This document shows positions 6,931 to 14,336 of a stretch of DNA of 21,338 nucleotides, one piece after another (position 1 is the first letter of the stretch; every line of letters starts with the position of its first letter). The position numbers and the translations under genes were made by a program. The stretch covers positions 1-21,338 of the forward strand of contig JBBDIO010000179.1 in NCBI GenBank assembly GCA_040880365.1. Direction: 5' to 3'. Origin of the DNA: JBBDIO01 sp040880365. Lineage in GTDB: Bacteria; Chloroflexota; Anaerolineae; Caldilineales; Caldilineaceae. Below the pieces are notes generated by a model. That model did no database searches. It was given only the letters and a program-made list of their open reading frames with translations, and was not told the origin of the DNA.

Positions 6931-9900
6931 ATGGAATTGCACGAATACCCAAGACCCGCGAATGATACGGGCATCGGGGTGCATTGGACGGTCGGGTTTG
7001 CCTCGGCGATTGGCATCGGTCGAATCCGCGATATCTGGATTCCCGAACTAAAAGCCCTGGGTGTGAAGTGGGTCAAAATCTTCAACCACGACGGCGCAAT
7101 CGACTTTGCCGAATTGCTGTTGGCCGAAGGCCTCATGCCGGTGGTGCGCATTTTTCGCCCCAGCCCCAACCCCAGCACGCTGGACGTGCGCGACGTGGTG
7201 CATCTGGATGCCTACATCCGCGCCGGCGTGCGCTATTTTGAATTTAACAGCGAACCGGATCGCGATTCGGAATGGAAAGGCGGGCGCGTGCCGGCCAATG
7301 GCCTGGAACTGGTGGTCGATAATACCATCGCCAATCTGGAAACCATTCTGGAGCGCGGCGGGATGCCCGGCATCCCCGCGGTTTCCAATGGCAGCCGCTG
7401 GGATATCCTGGGGCGCATTGTGGCCAAAGGCCGCCAGGATCTGCTCAATGGCCCGGTGTGGCAGGCAATTCACAACTACTCGCGCAACCGTCCGCTGGAT
7501 TATCCCTATGATATCGGCAATCAGGAAGGTGCGGCCTTCTCCCAACGCTTTTATGAGGCGGTAGGCAACAGCGAGTGGGGCGAAGATCCCTGGCGCGGGC
7601 GTTCTCTGCCAGATGTGAACCGGCTGCGGCTGGATCGCGCCAACCCCGGCGCGACCATCATGGACGACAACGCCTGTTGGCTGGCCTATGAATTTTTCGA
7701 CGCGCGCAACCGCAAACATCTGGGGCGCAGCATTCCCATTCTCTCCACCGAATGCGGCTATCTCATTGGCGAGGATATTGATCCCCGCTATCCCGCGACC
7801 ACGCCCGATTTGCACATGGCCCAAACGCTGGAAGCCTGTCGCATCCTGATGGGATCGACGACCCGTTTTCAGCCCGCGCCCGACTATTATTTTTGCAGCG
7901 CGTTCTGGCTGTTGGGCAATGCCGTGCTGGGCAGCACCAGCAACTGGTGGGAGCATCACGCCTGGTATCGCGATAAGGCCGACGCCAGCACACTGCCCCT
8001 GGTAGCAGCCTTGAAGCGCGAGTCCAAAGCCGTCCGTCGCTGGCAAACCCAAAGCGACACACGCGCCGATATCGACTCGCGCGCCACACTGCACGGCACC
8101 ATCAGCCATGCGGGTGACTTTCGCACCGTTGTATTAGAAAAAAACGGTCAGGAAGTCGCGCGTACCACGCTCGACGCCAATAGCCGCTATACGCTTGCCA
8201 ACCTGGCCGCGGGCGCATATACGCTGCGCGTGCCCGGCACTACCCTAGAACAGCCCGTCAGCCTGCCCCCCGAACAGGAACGGGTCCAGGTGAACCTGGA
8301 TCTGGGACGCGCCGAAGCCCTGAGCGGCGGCAGTGTGATCCAGGGCTTTGTGCGTGGCGGCGCGGGCGCCATTGTGGTGCTGTTGCGGGCCGGCGACGGT
8401 GAAGACTGGGTGACGATGGCGAAAGATGAGGGTACATTCCGCTTTGTCGAGCTGGGCGCCGGCACCTATACGCTGTCGGTGCAGAGCGACGGCAATACGG
8501 ACCTCAACCAAACCCAGGTCGCCCAATCGCCCGAAGTGCAAATCATCCTGGATGGTCAGAATCAGCAACAAGTGGAGTTGGCCGTTGCGGGCTGGGGCTA
8601 TACCATCACCCGCGAAGAAAATCGGGGCAAGGAAGGCGTCATCCGCTGTCGCGTGGCGGGCCAGACCGGGCTGCAAGTGCAGGTGCAGATGAACGAATGG
8701 CGCAGCGAACCCGTGACCCTGGGCGATACGCCCGAACTGGACAACGACGCGTGCGAAATTTCGGGCCTGGAACCCGGCCATTACACCCTGACGGTGACGG
8801 GCGCAGATGCAAATACAGATATCCACCTGCAAGCGTATGTGCAACTGGATCGCAACACCATCCCCGCGGTGGAATTTGTCTATACCGCGCCCGAACAACG
8901 ATCTACCAGCCCGCGCCATTCCTCCAGCATCCGCGGGCGCGTGATTGGCGGCTGTCGCCCCGAAAAACGGCTCTATGTGTGGCTCATCGACCAACAGGCC
9001 AATCGCCTGGAACAACTGGTGCGCGAAGATTGCACATTTGCCTTCGATTACCTGGGGCCAGGACGCTATGCCGTAGAGGTCGCCGGCTTTGCCGATGAGG
9101 CGCGCCACACCGATATTGCCCTCGATGGACGCAATACTGTGCAGGTGGAGCTGATGGTGCCCATCGAAGATGCGCCGCCGCCCGAACCCGAAGTGCCGGG
9201 CGCGCAGAGCGTGATTGCCGCGCGCGTGCCGGCCCCGCCAGATTCGGGCAGCAGCGTGGGCCAGCGGGCCAGGCTGGTCGATTCTGTGGGCAACGAGTTG
9301 AAGCAAGTCGTGGAACCCGACCAGACCGTCCGCTTCGAAGGATTGCCCGCGGGCGTCTATACTCTGAGCGTCGAAGGCGGCTTCCAGCAAGGCGATCTCA
9401 CGCTCGACGGCAGCAATGGGCTGGAAGTCAGCTTTCAACCGCTGGAAATGAACTGGGAATATCAGGCCAGCCCAGCCGGTTCTATGCCCGGCTATAGCGT
9501 GATCCGGGTCGAAGTGGAAGGGATGCGCGGCCTGCCCGTCTATATCTGGAAAGAAGACTGGGAAGGCATGATGCGCCGCACGGGCAGCAAGTCAGAATAT
9601 GGCGAATGTTCTGCCGAATTCAGCCCGCTCGGCCCCGGTATTTATATGGTGGAACCCGAAGGGCTGGATGTCTACGCCGATGTGGAACTGACCGGGCTGG
9701 AAGTGGTCTGGATCGATTTTCGCAAACGCGCCGCGCCGATCAGCCCGCACCAGGTCCACCCTTTGCCCCAGGGCAGCCAGGCACTGGATTCACACACAGA
9801 CTCGCACACGGATTCGCACACAGAGCAGCAGAACAATGACAGCAACACGCACGCACGCGACGGTGATACGCGCGCGCCACGCCCCCATGAAACGCTAGGC

Positions 9901-11262
9901 TCACTGCGCTTTGATGACGGCCAACCCAGCCCTGAGACACCGACCCGTGACCGGCATCTCGATGACCTGGACCATGCCCCACCCGATGACTGGTTGCAAG
10001 GACTCGACACGCGCCCACCCACGATAGACGCGCCTGCCGAAGATGCGGCAACCGCAGATGCGCACGCCTTACCCACAGATGCTGCGACCACAGGCCAGAC
10101 CACCCATGCCGAACGCCAGCCGGCCCGCTATCTCTATCTGGCGGAACACGTCACCGAATTGGCCGATCAGATTGCCCTGTTGCGCTATGTGGCGCAAAAT
10201 CAGCCCGCCGTCGGGCAGGATAGCGACGCCGCAGTGCTGGCCGATTTTGTGCTCATCGTCGCGCCTTCGTTGCCGGCTCCCGCGCATCCCACAGTCGCAG
10301 ACACCAACTCTGACTCTGACACTGATGCCGACGGGCACATTTCACCCGACGCGACCTACCCCGACGCCGCCCGCCCGGTCGATGATTTGGGCAATTTTGA
10401 CTGGGGGCTGGATGATGACGCCGACCTGGAATCCCAATGGCCCGAGTGGCCCGACTGGGAAAACGACACGGCAGAAAGCACACTGAGTACGCCGAGTGCA
10501 TCGGCGGCTGAACAGGATACAATCGGGCAGGATGAATCCCAACAGGATGCGCCCGAACAGGGTACACCGGATGCACTCACGCCGGATACTTCACCAGATA
10601 GTTCCGGGGATACAGATACGGCATGGGGAACGACAGAGCGCGGCTGGTTCGACATGGATGCCAACCACGCGCCAGGCGAGCAACCCTATAGCTGGGAGTC
10701 CCCCGGCGCGCCGCCGGAACCTGCCGCGTCGGATGCAGCGAATGATATTGAGGATGATATTGAGGACGAACTCGCTGACCGCGAACAGACAGACCCCAAC
10801 GTCGCCGATGCGCGGGACATTGATTTTTCATCCCCGTCGCAGAATTTGGCCTGGGATACCCCAACATCTGCGCCCGAACCGTCTACCGACGCAAATCGCG
10901 GTTCAAATCGCGGCCAAAATCGCGAGGCCGACACGGAACCTTCAACGCAGGATGATCTCTATGCGGCGTGGATTGCCGCTGCGGCGCGCAACCGCGAAGA
11001 TTCCGACCCCACTTCGCCTACTCCATCTTCTGCACCGCCCCCACCCAGTACGCGTGCCCAATCTGCGCCCGCGCACCCGGAAACCGGCGCAAAAGGCACT
11101 GATCCTGCCGGTACATCCCCAGTGCCAAATGCTATGCGGCAAGCTGACAATGCGTTAATTGCAGAAATTAACGCATTGGAATCACGCTTGCGTGCCGCCG
11201 GGGTTCCCTTCGAGCGGGTCACGGGAAAGCTCAGGGATACACTCACCGCGCAGATGCGCTAA
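6931..11262 (+). CDS. Glycoside hydrolase-like barrel with six beta modules and acidic tail
   Basis: The protein has 1443 residues; ATG at 6931 after GAGGGAGAGA. Residues 1-375 look like a clan GH-A TIM barrel: GVKWVKIFNHDG, FEFNSEPD with Glu108 as likely acid/base, and ILSTECGYLIG with Glu274 as likely nucleophile. Six modules of about 80-100 residues follow, beginning near 385, 468, 569, 664, 760 and 855. Each carries a signature like AGAYTLRV, GAGTYTLSV, EPGHYTLTV, GPGRYAVEV, PAGVYTLSV or GPGIYMVEP, as in carboxypeptidase-regulatory or prealbumin-like domains. From about 932 the chain is acidic and low-complexity (SHTD, DIED and NRG repeats), broken by a predicted helical segment near 1061-1115 (YLYLAEHVTELADQIALLRY) and ending in a helix (NALIAEINALESRLRAAG). 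There is no signal peptide, membrane segment or sorting signal, so its location is unclear. The glycosidase activity is an inference from two well-placed glutamates. Confidence 0.8.
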   Translation: MELHEYPRPANDTGIGVHWTVGFASAIGIGRIRDIWIPELKALGVKWVKIFNHDGAIDFAELLLAEGLMPVVRIFRPSPNPSTLDVRDVVHLDAYIRAGVRYFEFNSEPDRDSEWKGGRVPANGLELVVDNTIANLETILERGGMPGIPAVSNGSRWDILGRIVAKGRQDLLNGPVWQAIHNYSRNRPLDYPYDIGNQEGAAFSQRFYEAVGNSEWGEDPWRGRSLPDVNRLRLDRANPGATIMDDNACWLAYEFFDARNRKHLGRSIPILSTECGYLIGEDIDPRYPATTPDLHMAQTLEACRILMGSTTRFQPAPDYYFCSAFWLLGNAVLGSTSNWWEHHAWYRDKADASTLPLVAALKRESKAVRRWQTQSDTRADIDSRATLHGTISHAGDFRTVVLEKNGQEVARTTLDANSRYTLANLAAGAYTLRVPGTTLEQPVSLPPEQERVQVNLDLGRAEALSGGSVIQGFVRGGAGAIVVLLRAGDGEDWVTMAKDEGTFRFVELGAGTYTLSVQSDGNTDLNQTQVAQSPEVQIILDGQNQQQVELAVAGWGYTITREENRGKEGVIRCRVAGQTGLQVQVQMNEWRSEPVTLGDTPELDNDACEISGLEPGHYTLTVTGADANTDIHLQAYVQLDRNTIPAVEFVYTAPEQRSTSPRHSSSIRGRVIGGCRPEKRLYVWLIDQQANRLEQLVREDCTFAFDYLGPGRYAVEVAGFADEARHTDIALDGRNTVQVELMVPIEDAPPPEPEVPGAQSVIAARVPAPPDSGSSVGQRARLVDSVGNELKQVVEPDQTVRFEGLPAGVYTLSVEGGFQQGDLTLDGSNGLEVSFQPLEMNWEYQASPAGSMPGYSVIRVEVEGMRGLPVYIWKEDWEGMMRRTGSKSEYGECSAEFSPLGPGIYMVEPEGLDVYADVELTGLEVVWIDFRKRAAPISPHQVHPLPQGSQALDSHTDSHTDSHTEQQNNDSNTHARDGDTRAPRPHETLGSLRFDDGQPSPETPTRDRHLDDLDHAPPDDWLQGLDTRPPTIDAPAEDAATADAHALPTDAATTGQTTHAERQPARYLYLAEHVTELADQIALLRYVAQNQPAVGQDSDAAVLADFVLIVAPSLPAPAHPTVADTNSDSDTDADGHISPDATYPDAARPVDDLGNFDWGLDDDADLESQWPEWPDWENDTAESTLSTPSASAAEQDTIGQDESQQDAPEQGTPDALTPDTSPDSSGDTDTAWGTTERGWFDMDANHAPGEQPYSWESPGAPPEPAASDAANDIEDDIEDELADREQTDPNVADARDIDFSSPSQNLAWDTPTSAPEPSTDANRGSNRGQNREADTEPSTQDDLYAAWIAAAARNREDSDPTSPTPSSAPPPPSTRAQSAPAHPETGAKGTDPAGTSPVPNAMRQADNALIAEINALESRLRAAGVPFERVTGKLRDTLTAQMR
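9790..9825 (+). repeat. 12-bp x3 in-frame tandem repeat (SHTD)
   Basis: Three 12-bp units encode SHTD-SHTD-SHTE at the start of the acidic tail of the 1443-residue protein. The copies differ at wobble positions, so the duplication is not recent. Confidence 0.85.
10744..10767 (+). repeat. 12-bp x2 in-frame tandem repeat (DIED)
   Basis: GATATTGAGGAT is followed by GATATTGAGGAC, encoding DIED-DIED in the acidic tail of the 1443-residue protein. Confidence 0.8.
10893..10928 (+). repeat. 12-bp x3 in-frame tandem repeat (NRG)
   Basis: Three units starting AAATCGCG encode the NRGS-NRGQ-NREA stretch in the tail of the 1443-residue protein. Confidence 0.75.
11149..11177. repeat. 12-bp perfect inverted repeat inside the gene's 3' end
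   Basis: AATGCGTTAATT (11149-11160) and AATTAACGCATT (11166-11177) flank a 5-base loop. It encodes the near-palindromic peptide NALIAEINAL in the terminal helix of the 1443-residue protein. Confidence 0.85.
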
Positions 11263-11392
11263 GTGCTCTGCAAACTAAGTTTGTGAACGAATCGTGTAGG
11301 TCACGCCTCCTGGCGTGACAATCAGCGTTTGTCACGCCAGGAAGCGTGACCTACGAAAGATGCACAATTCAAGTTTACAGAGTACTAAGTGC
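11259..11392. mobile_element. MITE-like inverted-repeat element with 8-bp flanking duplication
   Basis: CTAAGTGC occurs at both ends (11259-11266 and 11385-11392), as a target-site duplication would. Just inside or overlapping it, outer inverted arms AGTGCTCTGCAAACTA (11262-11277) and AAGTTTACAGAGTACT (11371-11386) match at 13 of 16 positions. The core is a 26-bp inverted repeat with one mismatch (11296-11321 against 11329-11354, GTAGGTCACGC...) around a short loop. It encodes no protein. The left copy overlaps the stop codon of the large gene. It could also act as a two-way transcription barrier between the converging genes. Confidence 0.55.
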
Positions 11393-11495
11393 CCGTTCCG
11401 GGCGGTGATTCTGGTACTCATCTTCCAGCAGCGGCTGGTGGAGGGGTTGACCGCGGGCGCGGTGAAGGGGTAACGCGGAAGAATCCGGCAAGGTA

Positions 11496-11529
11496 CAGTG
11501 GGAATCGGGGCGTACCCAATTTCCCACTG
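11496..11529. repeat. Hairpin after the WecG-family gene
   Basis: CAGTGGGAA (11496-11504) pairs with TTCCCACTG (11521-11529), with an inner GGG/CCC pairing. It lies 4 bases past the stop of the minus-strand gene ending at 11534. No T run follows on the minus strand, so it is either a T-less terminator or a message-end stabiliser. Confidence 0.6.
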
Positions 11530-11533
11530 CACA

Positions 11534-12376
11534 TTATCCACTCACACGCATCGCCAACGCTTTTCTGGCAACAAGCAGCGCAAACCAGGGCAATTTCTGC
11601 ATACGCCGCCAGCGCCACGGCTCCTGGATCAGGCGATAGAGCCATTCCAGCCCTACCCGTTGCCATGCCACGGGCGCGCGCCGGGTCACACCTGCCACAA
11701 AATCGAAAGCGCCCCCAATCCCCATCGCCACCGCCGCGGGCAGCTCGTGGCGGTGATGATGGATCCAATAATCCTGGCGCGGATGTCCATAGGCGACAAA
11801 GAGCAGGTCGGGCGCGGCCTGGGTCAGTTGCGCGTGGATGGCAGGCCAATCCGCGGCGGCGGGGCTGCCCGCATAGGTCCCCGCGACAGGCAGCCCCGGA
11901 TAGCACGCGGCCAAAATCTGCGCGGCACTTTCGGCCACGCCCGGCGCGGCCCCCAAAAAGAAAACGCGCCAGCCATGCGCCGCCGCGGCCGCGCATAGGT
12001 GATAGATGCCATCGGAGCCTGTGACCCGCGCCGGAAACGGCGTGCCCAACAGCCGCCCCGCCAGCAGAATACCCACCCCATCGGCCACGCAGAGATCGGC
12101 CTCGGCCAAAACCTGGGCAAATTCGGGCGAACGGCGCGCATCCATCACAAATTCCGGGTTCACCGTGCAGATCTGGCGACAAACCGGGTGCGTGCCCGCG
12201 CCCGGCGTAGATTGGCGCGCACCAATCCACGCGCCAATCCACGCGTGCAGATGCTCGGTAAGCTGGGCAAAATCCACCGCGTCGATGCCCACGCCCAGAA
12301 TATCAATGCGCGGCGCATGGTTTGCTGCGGGTTTTGCTGCGCAGTCTGCTGTCGGGTCTGCCTGGGAGTTCGACAT
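11534..12376 (-). CDS. WecG/TagA/CpsF family glycosyltransferase
   Basis: GT26 enzyme that transfers a sugar (N-acetylmannosamine or its uronate in known members) to a lipid-linked acceptor in surface polysaccharide or teichoic acid synthesis; 280 residues, slightly over the usual 240-260. Family motifs are in order: ILGVGIDAVDF (26-36), TVNPEF (71-76), ADGVGI (98-103), TGSDG (119-123), GHPRQDYW (197-204), GGAFDFVAG (221-229), EWLYRL (244-249) and QEPWRWRR (251-258). The 22-residue N-terminal leader is Ala-rich and nonconserved. An in-frame 12-bp duplication gives AWIGAWIG (45-52), partly explaining the extra length. The ATG lies 2 bases after the stop of the upstream GT4 gene, so the two are coupled and probably act on the same glycan. 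Confidence 0.93.
   Translation of the reverse strand: MSNSQADPTADCAAKPAANHAPRIDILGVGIDAVDFAQLTEHLHAWIGAWIGARQSTPGAGTHPVCRQICTVNPEFVMDARRSPEFAQVLAEADLCVADGVGILLAGRLLGTPFPARVTGSDGIYHLCAAAAAHGWRVFFLGAAPGVAESAAQILAACYPGLPVAGTYAGSPAAADWPAIHAQLTQAAPDLLFVAYGHPRQDYWIHHHRHELPAAVAMGIGGAFDFVAGVTRRAPVAWQRVGLEWLYRLIQEPWRWRRMQKLPWFALLVARKALAMRVSG
12221..12244 (-). repeat. 12-bp x2 in-frame duplication in the WecG-family gene
   Basis: ACCAATCCACGC is followed by GCCAATCCACGC, giving the repeated AWIG in residues 45-52. Confidence 0.85.
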
Positions 12377-12378
12377 AC

Positions 12379-13608
12379 CTAGCCCGCGGTAGAATCTTCG
12401 GTTGCTGTCGCTTCGGGGTCACTATTTATTGCCGCGGCGCGCAGGACGGCATAGGTCTCGTCGGCGGCCTTTTCCCACGAAAAACGCTGCACATTGGCAT
12501 AGCCCGCGGCAATCAACCGCTGGCGCAAGGACTCATCCTGGCTCAAACGCAACATGGCGTCGGCCAGTGCGTCGATGTCGGTCGGGTCCACATAGAGGGC
12601 AGCATCGCCCGCAATTTCGGGCAGAGAAGAATAGTTGGATGTCATCACCGGCACTCCTAACTCTTGGGCCTCTAGCACAGGCAGGCCAAATCCTTCGAAC
12701 AACGAGGGGAATGCAAAAAAGCGCGCGCCTGCCACCAATGCGGGCAGGCTGACATCGGGCACATAGCCCAAAAAGCGCACATGCTCGGCCACGTCCAACC
12801 GTTCTGCCAGGGCGCGAAAGTCTTTCCCCTGCCACCCGTCGGCCCCGGCCAGCACCAGGGGCCAAGTCGCCTGCCCACTGTGCAGCAGCCGAGCATAGGC
12901 CCGTAGCAAACGCTCCACATTTTTGCGCGGGTGCAGCGTGCCCGTAAAGATAGCATAGGTGGGCGGCAGCCCGAATTCGGCGCGCACGGTGGCAATAGCG
13001 GTGGCAAAGGCGGCGGCATCGAGCTGGGGTAGACGCGCGGCGGCTTCGTGAATGACGGTTACGCGGGCCGGCGGCGCATAGGTGGTCGCAATGTCGCGCG
13101 CCGTAGCCTGGCTGATTGTAATCACTTGGGTCGCGGCGCGCAGATTCCAGCGCGTGCTCAATTCCAGATAGAGCCGCTGACGCCAGGGGTGTGTCTGGGG
13201 CCAAACGCGATAGCCCAGATCATGCACCGTCACCACGCTGGGCGGGTTGCGGCGGGCAGGCCAGACAAAGGGGACGACATGGCTGGGCACAAAGCATACA
13301 TCCAACCCCGCGCGCCGGATGGCCGGCCCCAGCACGCGATGCGTCCACATGCGCCGCCAGGGCAGCACATGCCAGATCACATGTCCGGCAGCATGGGCAG
13401 CCCCATCCGCCACCCCATCCGCCACCGACGCGCCTGCCAGCAATTCGGCAATTTCCCCCGGCGCGAGCGCGCGATCCACATACAGGTGCCATGTATCCTG
13501 CGCCGCGCGGGGATGGGCCAACAGATGGCGCAGAATTTCCCAGGCATAGCGTTCGGTGCCCGTGCGCGGCGATTTGAAAGCCCGCGATGCGTCAATCCCG
13601 ATCTGCAT
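12379..13608 (-). CDS. GT4-family glycosyltransferase
   Basis: Retaining GT-B glycosyltransferase (Glycos_transf_1), 409 residues from the ATG at 13608. The start MQIGIDASRAF is typical of these enzymes; the frame stays open upstream to 13797 but that part overlaps the Sua5 gene and has no homology-like features. The N-terminal acceptor domain includes the VTVHDLGYR element (127-135). The C-terminal donor domain has FTGTLHPRKNVERLLRAY (221-238) and the E-x7-E signature EGFGLPVLE (Glu305, Glu313), which binds the nucleotide sugar. It overlaps the Sua5 stop by 17 bases and runs straight into the WecG-type gene, so it probably builds the same surface glycan. A 12-bp duplication gives VADGVADG (62-69). 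Ribosome site is weak. The sugar is unknown. Confidence 0.9.
   Translation of the reverse strand: MQIGIDASRAFKSPRTGTERYAWEILRHLLAHPRAAQDTWHLYVDRALAPGEIAELLAGASVADGVADGAAHAAGHVIWHVLPWRRMWTHRVLGPAIRRAGLDVCFVPSHVVPFVWPARRNPPSVVTVHDLGYRVWPQTHPWRQRLYLELSTRWNLRAATQVITISQATARDIATTYAPPARVTVIHEAAARLPQLDAAAFATAIATVRAEFGLPPTYAIFTGTLHPRKNVERLLRAYARLLHSGQATWPLVLAGADGWQGKDFRALAERLDVAEHVRFLGYVPDVSLPALVAGARFFAFPSLFEGFGLPVLEAQELGVPVMTSNYSSLPEIAGDAALYVDPTDIDALADAMLRLSQDESLRQRLIAAGYANVQRFSWEKAADETYAVLRAAAINSDPEATATEDSTAG
13405..13428 (-). repeat. 12-bp x2 in-frame duplication in the GT4 gene
   Basis: ATCCGCCACCCC followed by ATCCGCCACCGA encodes a doubled VADG at residues 62-69, in a variable surface loop of the N-terminal domain. 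Confidence 0.8.
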
Positions 13609-14314
13609 GGGGGGTGGACGACCCATCCGCCGCGGCCAGAAATTCCCGAATCGCCGCGCCCAGGGGTCCTTCGCGCAGGATACGCGCGGGGGCCGCCGGG
13701 TCGGAAAGATCCACAATTGTGCTGGCGAGGTTAGGCGCGGCAAAGCGGGCAGGCGCGGCTTCCTCATTGCCCGGAGCATCATCACCCGGCATAACATCGC
13801 CCAGGATCAGATCCACCCGTCCGTCCAGTTGCTCCAGCACCTGGGCCACGCTGTGCGTTTCAGACTGTCCACTGCGGTTGGCGCTGGTCGCGGCCAAAGG
13901 ACCGACTGCCGTCAACAGCGCGCCGAGCGCGGCATGGGCAGGCAACCGCACGGCCACAGTAGGCGCGCCCGCGGTCAGTTCGGCAGGCAGATGGGGCAAG
14001 GCGGGCAGCACTAGCGTCAACGGGCCGGGCCAAAAACGCGCCATGAGCGCGCTTGCCAACGGATGCAAAGGCATGGGCACCAGCGCATCGAGTTGCGCCG
14101 GGTCGCCAATCAACACCGGGATCGCCTTTTGGGGCGGGCGGTCTTTGGCCGCATAGATGCGCGCCAGCGCGGCGGGCGAATCATAGCGGCTGAACAGGCC
14201 ATATACCGTATCGGTGGGCGCGACAAAAATCCCGTCTGCCGCCAAAAGCGCGCGCAGCGTGGCCGTTACTTCGAGCGTTTCGGTGGCGATGATGGATAGT
14301 ACGGTGGTTGTCAT
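13592..14314 (-). CDS. Threonylcarbamoyl-AMP synthase (Sua5/YrdC/YwlC family)
   Basis: Makes threonylcarbamoyl-AMP from threonine, bicarbonate and ATP, the first step of t6A37 modification in tRNAs decoding ANN codons; cytosolic. It has 240 residues from the ATG at 14314. The YrdC fold motifs are PTDTVYGL (33-40), KDRP with Lys57/Arg59, FWPGPLT (94-100), SANRSG (144-149) and STIVDL (198-203) followed by ILREGPLG. The enzyme is the short type without the Sua5 C-terminal domain. About 20 Ala/Pro-rich residues (near 177-197) are inserted just before STIVDL where most relatives have a few glycines. A TTG at 14332 is an alternative start created by a 12-bp duplication. The gene follows the flavoenzyme gene by 20 bases and overlaps the GT4 gene. 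Confidence 0.93.
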   Translation of the reverse strand: MTTTVLSIIATETLEVTATLRALLAADGIFVAPTDTVYGLFSRYDSPAALARIYAAKDRPPQKAIPVLIGDPAQLDALVPMPLHPLASALMARFWPGPLTLVLPALPHLPAELTAGAPTVAVRLPAHAALGALLTAVGPLAATSANRSGQSETHSVAQVLEQLDGRVDLILGDVMPGDDAPGNEEAAPARFAAPNLASTIVDLSDPAAPARILREGPLGAAIREFLAAADGSSTPHADRD

Positions 14315-14336
14315 AGGCAAATTTATAGGCAAGTTT
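14313..14336. repeat. 12-bp x2 duplication across the Sua5-family start
   Basis: ATAGGCAAATTT and ATAGGCAAGTTT are adjacent and differ by one base. Read on the minus strand they give TTG-CCT-ATA-AAT-TTG-CCT-ATG, so the duplication spans the gap from the upstream stop to the ATG and adds an in-frame TTG. Confidence 0.8.

Noticed and set aside
8245..9438. 397-residue minus-strand frame inside the large gene
   Set aside because: Shadow of the plus-strand beta modules; the plus frame has repeated YTL signatures and this one has none.
6931..11262. Six modules as bacterial adhesin CnaB domains
   Set aside because: No isopeptide Lys/Asn/Glu pattern or LPXTG motif could be recognised, so only a general prealbumin-like description is given.
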